DNA from: Paludibacteraceae bacterium
GTDB lineage: Bacteria; Bacteroidota; Bacteroidia; Bacteroidales; Paludibacteraceae
Assembly (NCBI GenBank): GCA_017402895.1
Contig: JAFPLG010000037.1
Coordinates: 1 to 5,092 of the forward strand
DNA: 5,092 bases
Reading direction: 5' to 3'
Below, piece by piece: positions 1 through 5,092 of this stretch. A program made the translations under genes and the position numbers. Under the pieces are notes generated by a model, which did not search any database, was not told the DNA's origin, and worked only from the letters and a program-made list of their open reading frames with translations. Numbering within the stretch: the stretch's first letter is position 1; every line of letters begins with the position of its first letter.

Positions 1-19
1 AAATTGAAAATTGAAAATT
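1..19. repeat. Short AT-rich direct repeat (AAATTGA units) at window edge
   Basis: Two copies of the 7-bp unit AAATTGA stand head to tail (1-7, 8-14), followed by the partial copy AAATT. The array may continue to the left, outside the window. The end of it also forms a 10-bp palindrome, GAAAATTTTC (13-22). The sequence is AT-rich intergenic DNA with no visible coding potential. It could be simple-sequence drift or the remains of an intergenic repeat; no function can be assigned. Confidence 0.45.
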
Positions 20-70
20 TTCTTTTTTGCTAGAAAAACCGATTTTTTTTGTATTAAATCTCGTGTGTGC

Positions 71-101
71 TTGCATATGTGAAAAAAAAGTTGTATCTTT
101 G
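71..101 (+). promoter_or_regulatory. Bacteroides-type promoter for the cdd operon
   Basis: TATCTTTG at 94-101 fits the Bacteroidota -7 consensus TAnnTTTG exactly. TTGC at 71-74 supplies the TTG core of the -33 element (consensus TTTG/TTG), with a 19-nt spacer as usual for the primary sigma factor of this phylum. Transcription would start at roughly 105-109, giving a leader of about 40 nt before the cdd ATG at 146. The leader is short and A/T-rich and has no obvious riboswitch or strong Shine-Dalgarno sequence. This is the only good promoter ahead of the three-gene run, so it probably drives cdd, the permease and ribBA together. Confidence 0.7.
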
Positions 102-145
102 CGGACTAATTTGAGATAATGCGCACCTTAAAAATCATCTAAGAT

Positions 146-628
146 ATGAAAAAGTACGAAATCAAGGTTCCGGTAGTGGCTTGTTCGTGGGATGAACTCA
201 GCGAAGAGCAGAAGAAGATTGTGGCCATTGCCAAGGATCAGATCAACAACTCCTACTGCCCCTATTCGGGTTTCCACGTAGGTGCGGCAGCCGAGTTGAA
301 AAACGGCACCATCGTTCGTGGTGCGAACCAGGAGAATGCGGCTTACCCGTCCGGTTTGTGTGCCGAGCGTACCGCGCTCTTTGCTGCCGGGGCTCAGTAT
401 CCCGATCAGCCTGTTGTTCGATTGGCAATCGCCTGCTACACGGATGGCCATTTTACGGCAGAGCCGGGTTCGCCATGCGGATCGTGCCGTCAGGTAATGA
501 TTGAGACCGAGCATCGCTACAAACAACCGATGGAGGTGCTGCTCTACGGCGAGAAAGAGACACTTGTCTTCCGCTCTGCAGCCGACCTGCTGCCGCTGAT
601 ATTTGTGAGCGAGAACTTAAACGGATAA
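146..628 (+). CDS. cdd: Cytidine deaminase (zinc-dependent, pyrimidine salvage)
   Basis: A 160-residue cytosolic enzyme predicted to hydrolyse cytidine or deoxycytidine to uridine or deoxyuridine plus ammonia. The diagnostic motifs are intact. SGFHVGAA (41-48) is the substrate loop. GANQENAAYPSG (59-70) carries N61 and E63, which bind the ribose. CAE (72-74) provides zinc ligand C72 and catalytic E74. PCGSCRQ (110-116) provides zinc ligands C111 and C114. Three zinc cysteines mark the cytidine deaminase branch, not RibD or tRNA/guanine deaminases, which use H-A-E. The protein is longer than the usual tetrameric form (about 130 residues) because of an N-terminal extension of some 25 residues, as I recall for Bacteroidales homologues. 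The ATG is the first good start downstream of the promoter; the leader is A-rich with no clear Shine-Dalgarno. The next gene begins 9 nt after the stop, which supports cotranscription. Confidence 0.95.
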   Translation: MKKYEIKVPVVACSWDELSEEQKKIVAIAKDQINNSYCPYSGFHVGAAAELKNGTIVRGANQENAAYPSGLCAERTALFAAGAQYPDQPVVRLAIACYTDGHFTAEPGSPCGSCRQVMIETEHRYKQPMEVLLYGEKETLVFRSAADLLPLIFVSENLNG

Positions 629-637
629 AACAGTATA

Positions 638-2158
638 TTGCGACTCGTCAAGCGAATTGACATATACATGTTGCGAAACTTCCTCGGGTTGTTTCTGGCA
701 ACGTTGTTTATCTGCATCTTCATTTTGTTGATGCAGTTTGTTTGGATGCATGTCCAGGACTTAGTGGGCAAGGGATTGGCGCTTACTGTGCTGGCCGAGT
801 TCTTTGTGTATGCCGTTGCCACGGTCGTTCCGCTGGCTCTGCCGCTGGCCATATTGCTCTCTTCGTTGATCAGTTTCGGAAATCTGGGTGAGAAATTCGA
901 GCTCACGGCCATGAAGGCGGCGGGTATCTCGCTGTTTCGCATCATGCGCCCGCTTACGATATCTATTGCGTTTATCGCGGTTGGGGCGTTCTTTTTCAGT
1001 AATAACGTGCTGCCCAAGGCCCAGATGAAACTATGGGCTTTGATTTTCTCGCTGCGTCAGAAATCGCCGGAATTATCTATCCCCGTGGGGGAGTTCTACG
1101 GCGGAATAGACGGCATCAATATTTATGTGCGGCAGAAGGATCCGGTGGACGGAACGCTCTACAACGTAATGATTTACGACTATACTAACGGATTTCATAA
1201 TTCATCGGTGACCGTGGCGGATACGGGACGACTTTACTTTACAGAGGACAAGAAATATCTGTTGCTCCGCCTCTATTCGGGTGAGTCGTTCGAGAACTTG
1301 AGCAAGAAGGAACAGCAAGCCACCGGTACCACCAGTATTCCTTACCGGCGCGAGACATTCTCGATGAAGCAGGTGTTGCTTGACTTCGATTCGGAGTTCA
1401 GCCGCTACGATGAGTCGGTTCTGGAGGACCAGCATGTGAGCAAGAATGTCGTGGAACTGGTTCACTCGATCGATTCTGTCCAGCGCAGTGCCGAGGAACA
1501 GAGCCACGCACAGAGTACGCAGATGGTGGCTAACCATTATTTCGGTCGCGAGCGTAAGGAAGGACGTGTGCTGATTCCTGTCGAACCACAGGAACGCAGG
1601 GCCTACGACCCCGAAGAACTGTTCCGCAACATGACCACCGAGCAGAAACTATCGGCTATGCGCGTAGCGAGGGAACGGGCACAAAACTATCGTGACCAGA
1701 TCGATTATAATGCGATTTTGCTGGACGACTCGCAACGGTATATCCGGCGCCATGAGATAGAATTGTATCGTAAGTTTACCTTGGCTTTTGCCTGCCTGAT
1801 ATTCTTCTTTATCGGTGCGCCCTTGGGTGCAATCATTCGAAAGGGAGGACTCGGTGCGCCGGTGGTGATATCTGTGGTGCTCTTCATTATATATTATATT
1901 ATTGACAACACGGGCTACAAAATGGCGCGCGAAGCGATATGGCCTTGCTGGACCGGAATGTGGCTCAGCTCGTTTGTGTTGTTGCCTATCGGCATCTTTT
2001 TGACCTACAAGGCGGCTACCGACTCGGCGCTCTTCAATCCGGAAGCCTGGCTGCGTGAGTACGAACGAATCAAGAAAGAAACAAAACAAAAATATGAACA
2101 CTATTCAAGAAGCCTTAGAGGATTTTCGTTTGGGAAAATTCGTCATCGTCGTGGATGA
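638..2158 (+). CDS. LptF/LptG-family (YjgP/YjgQ) LPS export permease
   Basis: A 506-residue inner-membrane protein of the family forming the transmembrane part of the LptB2FG transporter, which extracts lipopolysaccharide and passes it to the periplasmic Lpt bridge. Three hydrophobic segments lie near the N-terminus (about 15-38, 52-80, 104-123) and three near the C-terminus (about 379-400, 407-423, 437-457). Between them is a periplasmic region: a probable beta-jellyroll (about 125-250), then a charged, helix-prone stretch (255-370). Family hallmarks are [14 protein letters not shown] (85-98) and [16 protein letters not shown] (393-408). LptF versus LptG cannot be decided here. The start is TTG: the cdd stop (626-628) is in the same frame, so only TTG 638 or ATG 668 are possible, and the RLVKRIDIY segment ahead of the first membrane helix resembles the conserved family N-terminus. 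The last 65 nt overlap ribBA in another frame and encode an Arg/His-rich cytosolic tail. Confidence 0.9.
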   Translation: MRLVKRIDIYMLRNFLGLFLATLFICIFILLMQFVWMHVQDLVGKGLALTVLAEFFVYAVATVVPLALPLAILLSSLISFGNLGEKFELTAMKAAGISLFRIMRPLTISIAFIAVGAFFFSNNVLPKAQMKLWALIFSLRQKSPELSIPVGEFYGGIDGINIYVRQKDPVDGTLYNVMIYDYTNGFHNSSVTVADTGRLYFTEDKKYLLLRLYSGESFENLSKKEQQATGTTSIPYRRETFSMKQVLLDFDSEFSRYDESVLEDQHVSKNVVELVHSIDSVQRSAEEQSHAQSTQMVANHYFGRERKEGRVLIPVEPQERRAYDPEELFRNMTTEQKLSAMRVARERAQNYRDQIDYNAILLDDSQRYIRRHEIELYRKFTLAFACLIFFFIGAPLGAIIRKGGLGAPVVISVVLFIIYYIIDNTGYKMAREAIWPCWTGMWLSSFVLLPIGIFLTYKAATDSALFNPEAWLREYERIKKETKQKYEHYSRSLRGFSFGKIRHRRG

Positions 2159-3344
2159 TGAAGACCGCGAGAACGAAGGCGATTTCATAACGGCTGCTGA
2201 ACTGATCACGCCCGAGAAAGTCAACTTCATGCTGAAGCATGGACGCGGTGTGCTCTGCGTGCCTATTACGGAGAAGCGTTGCGCGGAACTGGACTTGATG
2301 CACCAGGTCACCAATAACACCTCGATGCTCGGAACACCGTTTACCGTGACAGTGGACAAACTGGAGGGTTGTACGACGGGCGTCTCGGCGGCTGATCGTG
2401 CGGCTACGATTCGTGCGTTAGCTGATCCGGCTTCGCGTCCCGAGACCTTTGGCCGCCCCGGTCATATCAACCCGCTCTATGCCCGTGTGGGCGGTGTGCT
2501 GCAACGTGCCGGACATACCGAAGCCGGTGTGGATCTGGCCCGCATGGCCGGACTGCAACCCGCGGCTGCATTGATTGAGATTATGAATGCGGATGGTACG
2601 ATGGCTCGTATGCCGCAACTGGAAGAGGTGGCACGGGAGTATGACCTGAAGATTATTACGATCAAGGATTTGATAGCCTATCGGCTTGAGAGACCGGCCT
2701 TTGGCCTGACAGAATACAGATCGGCTACGCCTGACAGAGTACAGACCGATGTTATGATAGAGCGCGGTGAGACGGTGTTCTTGCCCACGCGGCATGGGGA
2801 GTTTATGCTGACGCCCTTCCGCGACCTGGCAACCGGACTAGAGCATGTCGTGCTCCAGAAGGGAGAATGGACGGCCGACGAGGCAGTGCTCTGTCGTGTG
2901 CACTCCAGTTGTATGACGGGCGATGTGTTCGGTTCGATGCGTTGTGAGTGTGGCGAACAACTGGAAAAGGCCATGGAGATGATAGAGAAAGAGGGGAAAG
3001 GACTGATTGTGTATATGAATCAGGAAGGACGCGGTATCGGACTGATGAATAAGATTCGCGCTTATAAATTGCAGGAACAGGGTGAGGATACCGTGGAGGC
3101 GAATGTGCATCTGGGTTTCCGTCCCGACGAACGCGATTATGGTGTGGGTGCACAGATATTGCGTGAGATGAATGCCCGCAAGTTGCGCCTGATGACCAAC
3201 AATCCCGTGAAGCGTATCGGGCTGGAGAGTTACGGTATCCAAATCGTTGAGAATGTGCCGATTGAGATACGTCCGAATCCGTATAACGAACGCTATATGC
3301 GGACCAAAAAAGAAAAAATGCACCATAATCTGCAACTCGTCTAA
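2094..3344 (+). CDS. ribBA: Bifunctional DHBP synthase / GTP cyclohydrolase II (RibBA)
   Basis: A 416-residue cytosolic enzyme feeding both branches of riboflavin synthesis. The N-terminal RibB domain (1-200) makes 3,4-dihydroxy-2-butanone 4-phosphate and formate from ribulose 5-phosphate. The C-terminal RibA domain (about 215-405) opens GTP to the diaminopyrimidine precursor. RibB motifs are [11 protein letters not shown] (21-31), TTGVSAADR (94-102), RPGHINPL (121-128) and GHTEA (140-144). RibA motifs are RVHSSC (268-273), RCEC (283-286), giving zinc ligands C273, C284 and C286, QEGRGIGL (310-317), Y324, DERDYG (345-350) and LMTNNPVK (366-373). Both active sites look complete. The E of the common RVHSEC motif is S here, as I recall in other Bacteroidales. 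ATG 2094 is preferred over the in-frame GTG 2055 because homology begins at MNTIQEAL and the 13 extra residues are Lys/Asn-rich and match nothing. The start lies inside the permease gene, so translation may be coupled. No FMN riboswitch is visible. Confidence 0.95.
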   Translation: MNTIQEALEDFRLGKFVIVVDDEDRENEGDFITAAELITPEKVNFMLKHGRGVLCVPITEKRCAELDLMHQVTNNTSMLGTPFTVTVDKLEGCTTGVSAADRAATIRALADPASRPETFGRPGHINPLYARVGGVLQRAGHTEAGVDLARMAGLQPAAALIEIMNADGTMARMPQLEEVAREYDLKIITIKDLIAYRLERPAFGLTEYRSATPDRVQTDVMIERGETVFLPTRHGEFMLTPFRDLATGLEHVVLQKGEWTADEAVLCRVHSSCMTGDVFGSMRCECGEQLEKAMEMIEKEGKGLIVYMNQEGRGIGLMNKIRAYKLQEQGEDTVEANVHLGFRPDERDYGVGAQILREMNARKLRLMTNNPVKRIGLESYGIQIVENVPIEIRPNPYNERYMRTKKEKMHHNLQLV

Positions 3345-3349
3345 CGGGT

Positions 3350-3366
3350 TTGGCACGATAATTGAA
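3350..3366 (+). promoter_or_regulatory. Possible sigma-54 (RpoN)-type promoter
   Basis: TGGCACG at 3351-3357, four bases, then TTGAA at 3362-3366 matches the sigma-54 consensus TGGCACG-N4-TTGCW in all fixed positions but one, with exact -24/-12 spacing. The mismatch is the C of the -12 GC, here A, which is usually well conserved, so activity is uncertain. The predicted start would fall near 3376, just at the left arm of the inverted repeat at 3378-3412 and about 70 nt before the secreted-protein gene. It sits only 6 nt after the ribBA stop. No activator-binding site is identified. Confidence 0.35.
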
Positions 3367-3377
3367 AGCAAGAAAGT

Positions 3378-3412
3378 ATAACGTCTATTACGGAAATACG
3401 TAATTACGTTAT
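3378..3412. promoter_or_regulatory. Interrupted inverted repeat / hairpin upstream of the secreted-protein gene
   Basis: Two nested pairs of arms share one centre. The outer pair is ATAACGT (3378-3384) with ACGTTAT (3406-3412). The inner pair is ATTACG (3387-3392) with CGTAAT (3399-3404), around the 6-nt loop GAAATA. Two unpaired bases on the left and one on the right separate them. The right half also contains the perfect 12-bp palindrome ACGTAATTACGT (3398-3409). As RNA it could fold into a 13-bp stem. No T-run follows, so it is not a standard terminator for ribBA. It could be an operator, a 5' leader structure or an RNA-processing site; which one is open. Confidence 0.5.
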
Positions 3413-3422
3413 GACGATATAA

Positions 3423-3430
3423 TAACTTTA
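3423..3430 (+). promoter_or_regulatory. Weak -7-like box ahead of the secreted-protein gene
   Basis: TAACTTTA fits the Bacteroidota -7 box TAnnTTTG except for the last base. No TTTG or TTG lies at the expected distance (about 3399-3404); that region is taken up by the ACGTAATTACGT palindrome. If real, transcription would start only some 10 nt before the ATG at 3445, and the palindrome would overlap the -33 region as an operator would. Support is weak. Confidence 0.22.
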
Positions 3431-3444
3431 AAACAACAACGATT

Positions 3445-4824
3445 ATGAAACGCTTAATGACACTTCTGGCAGCGGTGGCGCTCATGAGTGCCGCGCTATG
3501 GGCCGACGAGACAATCACCGTTTCGGCCAACAGTTCCGACATCTCCCAGGCTCTCGACCTCAAGGTGGTGGCAAACCTCTTTGCTGAGTCGGCTAACTTG
3601 GAAGAGTTTGAGACGAAACTCAACAACCCGGAGGAATTCTACAACAACCTGGACCTGAACGGCGATGGTGACGTAGATTATATCCGCGTAGTAGAGGTAG
3701 GCGAGGGCAATAAGCGTATGATCATACTGCAAGCAATCCTCGCAAAGGATATCTACCAGGATATCGCTACGATCTACGTAGAGAAAGACGCGTCGGAGCA
3801 GGTGTCGGTTCAGATCATCGGCGATGAGTATGTATATGGTACCAACTATATCATCGAGCCGGTTTATATCTATCGTCCTGTAATCTACGATTGGTTTTGG
3901 AGTCCCGGTTGGTACGCATGGTATAGTCCTTGGTACTGGGGATATTACCCCCACTGGTGGTATCATCACCACTGCCTGGCATGGGACCTGTATTGGCACC
4001 ACTGCTATGCATACCATCACCACCATCACCACTGCTCGTTCCGTTACGGACGTGAGCCTCACCACGGATACCGTGAGATGTATGCGCATCATTCCGGCGT
4101 AAGTCGTCGCGAATATGCCAGCCAGCATCCTGAGCGCGGCTTCTCGCAGCGCAACAGTGGCGTAAGCAACGCACGAGCTTTGCAGAGTGGTAACAGCGGT
4201 GTTCGAGCTCGTCAGGGTGAGACCCGCGTAGCCGGAACCCAGGCGTCGCCTTCTCGTACGTCGTTGCATGGTGATCGCACCTTCGGTAGCCGTTCTACCG
4301 TATCCGCTCGCGGAACGCAACAGGTTGCAGGTGGTCAACGCAGCGCACAGACGCCTCAACGCGGAGGCCAGACGGTAACGACCCAACGCACGACGCAGAC
4401 GACGCAACGCAGTGGTCAATCGACCGTTTCGCAACGCGGCAGTCAGCCTACTCAGACTACGCAACGTACGACGCAATCGACCCAACGTAGCGGTCAGACG
4501 ACCGTAACGCGTCAGACGGGTAGCACCACCTACCGCACACCAAGTAGCCGTTCTACGGGTTCGTCCTCGACGGTAACGCGTTCTTCGGGTTCTTCCAGCT
4601 CTTCGAGCAGCACTGGACGCAGTACTTACTCCGGTGGAAGCAGCACACGTAGCAGCGGAAGTTATTCGGGCGGAAGCCGTAGTAGCGGAAGCAGTTCCTC
4701 ATACGGGGGAGGCCGCAGTAGTGGCGGAAGCTATTCAGGAGGTGGAAGCCGTAGTGGCGGCGGAGGATTCTCCGGAGGCGGAGGTCGCAGTAGTGGCGGC
4801 GGTGGAGGTTCTCACCGCAGATAA
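3445..4824 (+). CDS. Secreted Tyr/Trp/His-rich protein with Arg/Ser/Thr/Gln/Gly low-complexity tail
   Basis: A 459-residue exported protein of unknown function; I recall similar uncharacterised secreted proteins in Bacteroidales. Residues 1-20 form a signal peptide (KR, hydrophobic core, likely cut after ALWA); no lipobox Cys is present. Residues 21-145 look like a small globular domain containing DLNGDGDVD (70-78), which resembles the calcium loop of dockerin or EF-hand proteins. Residues 139-200 are dominated by Tyr, Trp, Pro and His, with three cysteines at 177, 187 and 197, each directly after a His run, the last after six His. Residues 200-459 are low complexity: first mixed, then Thr/Gln/Arg repeats (310-357), then Ser/Gly/Arg ending in Gly runs. 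There is no lysine after K114 but about 35 arginines. Metal binding, cell-surface adhesion or a stress role are possible, none demonstrated. ATG 3445 is chosen because the signal peptide follows at once; the leader is A-rich without a Shine-Dalgarno. Confidence 0.85.
   Translation: MKRLMTLLAAVALMSAALWADETITVSANSSDISQALDLKVVANLFAESANLEEFETKLNNPEEFYNNLDLNGDGDVDYIRVVEVGEGNKRMIILQAILAKDIYQDIATIYVEKDASEQVSVQIIGDEYVYGTNYIIEPVYIYRPVIYDWFWSPGWYAWYSPWYWGYYPHWWYHHHCLAWDLYWHHCYAYHHHHHHCSFRYGREPHHGYREMYAHHSGVSRREYASQHPERGFSQRNSGVSNARALQSGNSGVRARQGETRVAGTQASPSRTSLHGDRTFGSRSTVSARGTQQVAGGQRSAQTPQRGGQTVTTQRTTQTTQRSGQSTVSQRGSQPTQTTQRTTQSTQRSGQTTVTRQTGSTTYRTPSSRSTGSSSTVTRSSGSSSSSSSTGRSTYSGGSSTRSSGSYSGGSRSSGSSSSYGGGRSSGGSYSGGGSRSGGGGFSGGGGRSSGGGGGSHRR
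4378..4506 (+). repeat. Diverged internal duplication in the Thr/Gln/Arg tail
   Basis: Two 17-codon segments, 4378-4428 and 4456-4506 (residues 312-328 and 338-354), lie 78 nt apart. They share 15 of 17 residues; both begin TTQRTTQ. Of the 17 codon pairs, nine differ only synonymously and two change the residue (T/S and S/T). The copies are therefore conserved as protein but not as DNA. Shorter relatives (QR followed by S/G, and GQT/GQS) flank them. Confidence 0.7.
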
Positions 4825-4829
4825 GATAG

Positions 4830-4868
4830 AAAATAGGCTGTCCAGAGCGGGCAGCCTATTTTTGTTTT
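4830..4868 (+). terminator. Strong rho-independent terminator after the secreted-protein gene
   Basis: AAAATAGGCTG (4830-4840) pairs with CAGCCTATTT (from 4852). The stem continues inward through T4841-G4851, C4842-G4850 and C4843-G4849, leaving a 5-nt loop (AGAGC). That is about 14 pairs, followed by TTTGTTTT. It starts 5 nt after the stop of the secreted-protein gene. Read on the other strand the stem is followed by a moderately T-rich stretch, so it may also end transcripts of the convergent minus-strand gene. Confidence 0.88.
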
Positions 4869-4897
4869 CTAGAATTCTAGATGTCTAGATGTCTAGT
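4868..4897. repeat. Array of four CTAG motifs at exact 8-bp spacing
   Basis: CTAG occurs at 4869, 4877, 4885 and 4893, each 8 bp after the last. The units are CTAGAATT, CTAGATGT, CTAGATGT and CTAGTGGA. The first two form a perfect 14-bp palindrome, TCTAGAATTCTAGA (4868-4881), and TCTAGA occurs three times in all. The array fills the gap between the terminator and the stop codon of the convergent gene. It resembles a short intergenic repeat; its function is unknown. Confidence 0.7.
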
Positions 4898-4901
4898 GGA
4901 T

Positions 4902-5092
4902 TTATTTCGTCAGAATCTTGTATTGCCACGGCTTGAGATTGAATGTCTCGTGCTTGCGGAGTTTGTGTTTGTGACCGCAAAGGCAAGTATATTTGCCTGT
5001 GTAGCCGGTCATGTCAACTGTTACTGTCTGTGGCTCGGCCGACATATTCATTATGGCTACGACGGTATTCTTCTTTGAGGGGCGAACCATCG
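4902..5092 (-). CDS. C-terminal end of a probable alpha-amylase-family glycoside hydrolase (5' end outside the window)
   Basis: The minus-strand reading frame enters at the right edge and stops at 4902-4904 (TAA). About 62 C-terminal residues are visible. The pattern is a strand of NTVVAIMNMS type, then a TVTVDM strand, a GYTGKY turn, a short Cys/His/Lys segment (CLCGHKHK) and the end LKPWQYKIL. Alternating strands with a terminal PW-x-Y-x-(I/L/V) motif are typical of the small beta-sandwich closing many GH13 alpha-amylase or neopullulanase proteins. The catalytic domain is not in view, so the enzyme class is an inference and related starch- or sugar-active families remain possible. A Met codon at 5088-5090 is unlikely to be the true start, since the domain looks incomplete. 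It is convergent with the secreted-protein gene and shares the spacer holding the terminator and CTAG array. Confidence 0.65.
   Translation of the reverse strand, partial: MVRPSKKNTVVAIMNMSAEPQTVTVDMTGYTGKYTCLCGHKHKLRKHETFNLKPWQYKILTK

Noticed and set aside
146..628. Deaminase next to ribBA taken as a RibD-like riboflavin deaminase
   Set aside because: The active site is C-A-E with PCGSC and the NQEN substrate motif, which is the cytidine deaminase pattern. RibD has H-A-E and a different cysteine motif plus a reductase domain.
3345..3444. FMN riboswitch or small RNA gene in the spacer after ribBA
   Set aside because: The spacer is downstream of ribBA, too short for an RFN element, and shows none of its conserved segments; only the hairpin and promoter-like sequences are visible.
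2838..3626. Minus-strand open frame (262 codons) across the ribBA 3' end and spacer
   Set aside because: It lies opposite the conserved RibA domain and the start of the next gene, has no family features, and would run through the inverted repeat. It is a shadow frame.
3496..4485. Long minus-strand open frame (329 codons) opposite the secreted-protein gene
   Set aside because: It is Arg/Leu/Thr-rich with no recognisable domain, and follows from the Arg/Thr/Gln/Ser codons on the plus strand, which rarely give stops in that frame. The plus-strand protein has a signal peptide and clear design.
4378..4810. CRISPR-like or mobile repeat in the low-complexity part of the secreted-protein gene
   Set aside because: The repeats are in frame, of codon periodicity and diverged synonymously, so they are protein repeats, not a CRISPR array or insertion sequence.
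4690..4815. Possible G-quadruplex region in the Gly-codon repeats
   Set aside because: Most G-tracts are only two bases long; the needed set of GGG runs is missing. The G-richness is explained by GGN glycine codons.
4634..4888. Plus-strand 84-codon frame overlapping the end of the secreted-protein gene
   Set aside because: Its Ala/Val/Glu-rich product is a +1 frame reading of the Gly/Ser repeat codons, and it runs through the terminator hairpin.

Overview
The window looks like a chromosomal segment from a member of the order Bacteroidales (Bacteroidota); the genus cannot be fixed from sequence alone. Three things point there. A Bacteroides-type promoter lies in front of the first gene (TTG about 19 nt upstream of a TAnnTTTG box). 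No start has a clear Shine-Dalgarno sequence, only A-rich leaders. The protein sequences, above all RibBA and the secreted Tyr/Trp/His-rich protein, resemble the Bacteroidales forms I know.

Layout. Positions 1-145 are an AT-rich upstream region with a short 7-bp direct repeat and a good promoter. Three plus-strand genes follow and very probably form one operon: cdd (cytidine deaminase, 146-628), a LptF/LptG-type (YjgP/YjgQ) lipopolysaccharide-export permease (638-2158, TTG start), and ribBA (bifunctional riboflavin biosynthesis enzyme, 2094-3344). The first two are 9 nt apart. The permease and ribBA overlap by 65 nt in different frames. A 100-nt spacer (3345-3444) holds a near-consensus sigma-54-like sequence and a long interrupted inverted repeat. 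Next comes a gene for a secreted low-complexity protein (3445-4824): signal peptide, small N-terminal domain with a DxNxDGDVD calcium-loop-like motif, aromatic/His/Cys-rich centre, and a long Arg/Ser/Thr/Gln/Gly tail without lysine. A strong intrinsic terminator ends it. It is followed by an array of CTAG motifs at exactly 8-bp spacing. The window ends inside the 3' end of a convergent minus-strand gene, probably an alpha-amylase-type glycoside hydrolase.

The operon mixes housekeeping roles: pyrimidine salvage, outer-membrane LPS export and flavin synthesis. The gene order suggests shared expression, not one pathway. The least understood element is the secreted protein at 3445-4824 with its unusual upstream region. 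I see no CRISPR array, transposon, phage gene, tRNA or rRNA, and nothing that amounts to a clear new defence or mobile system.
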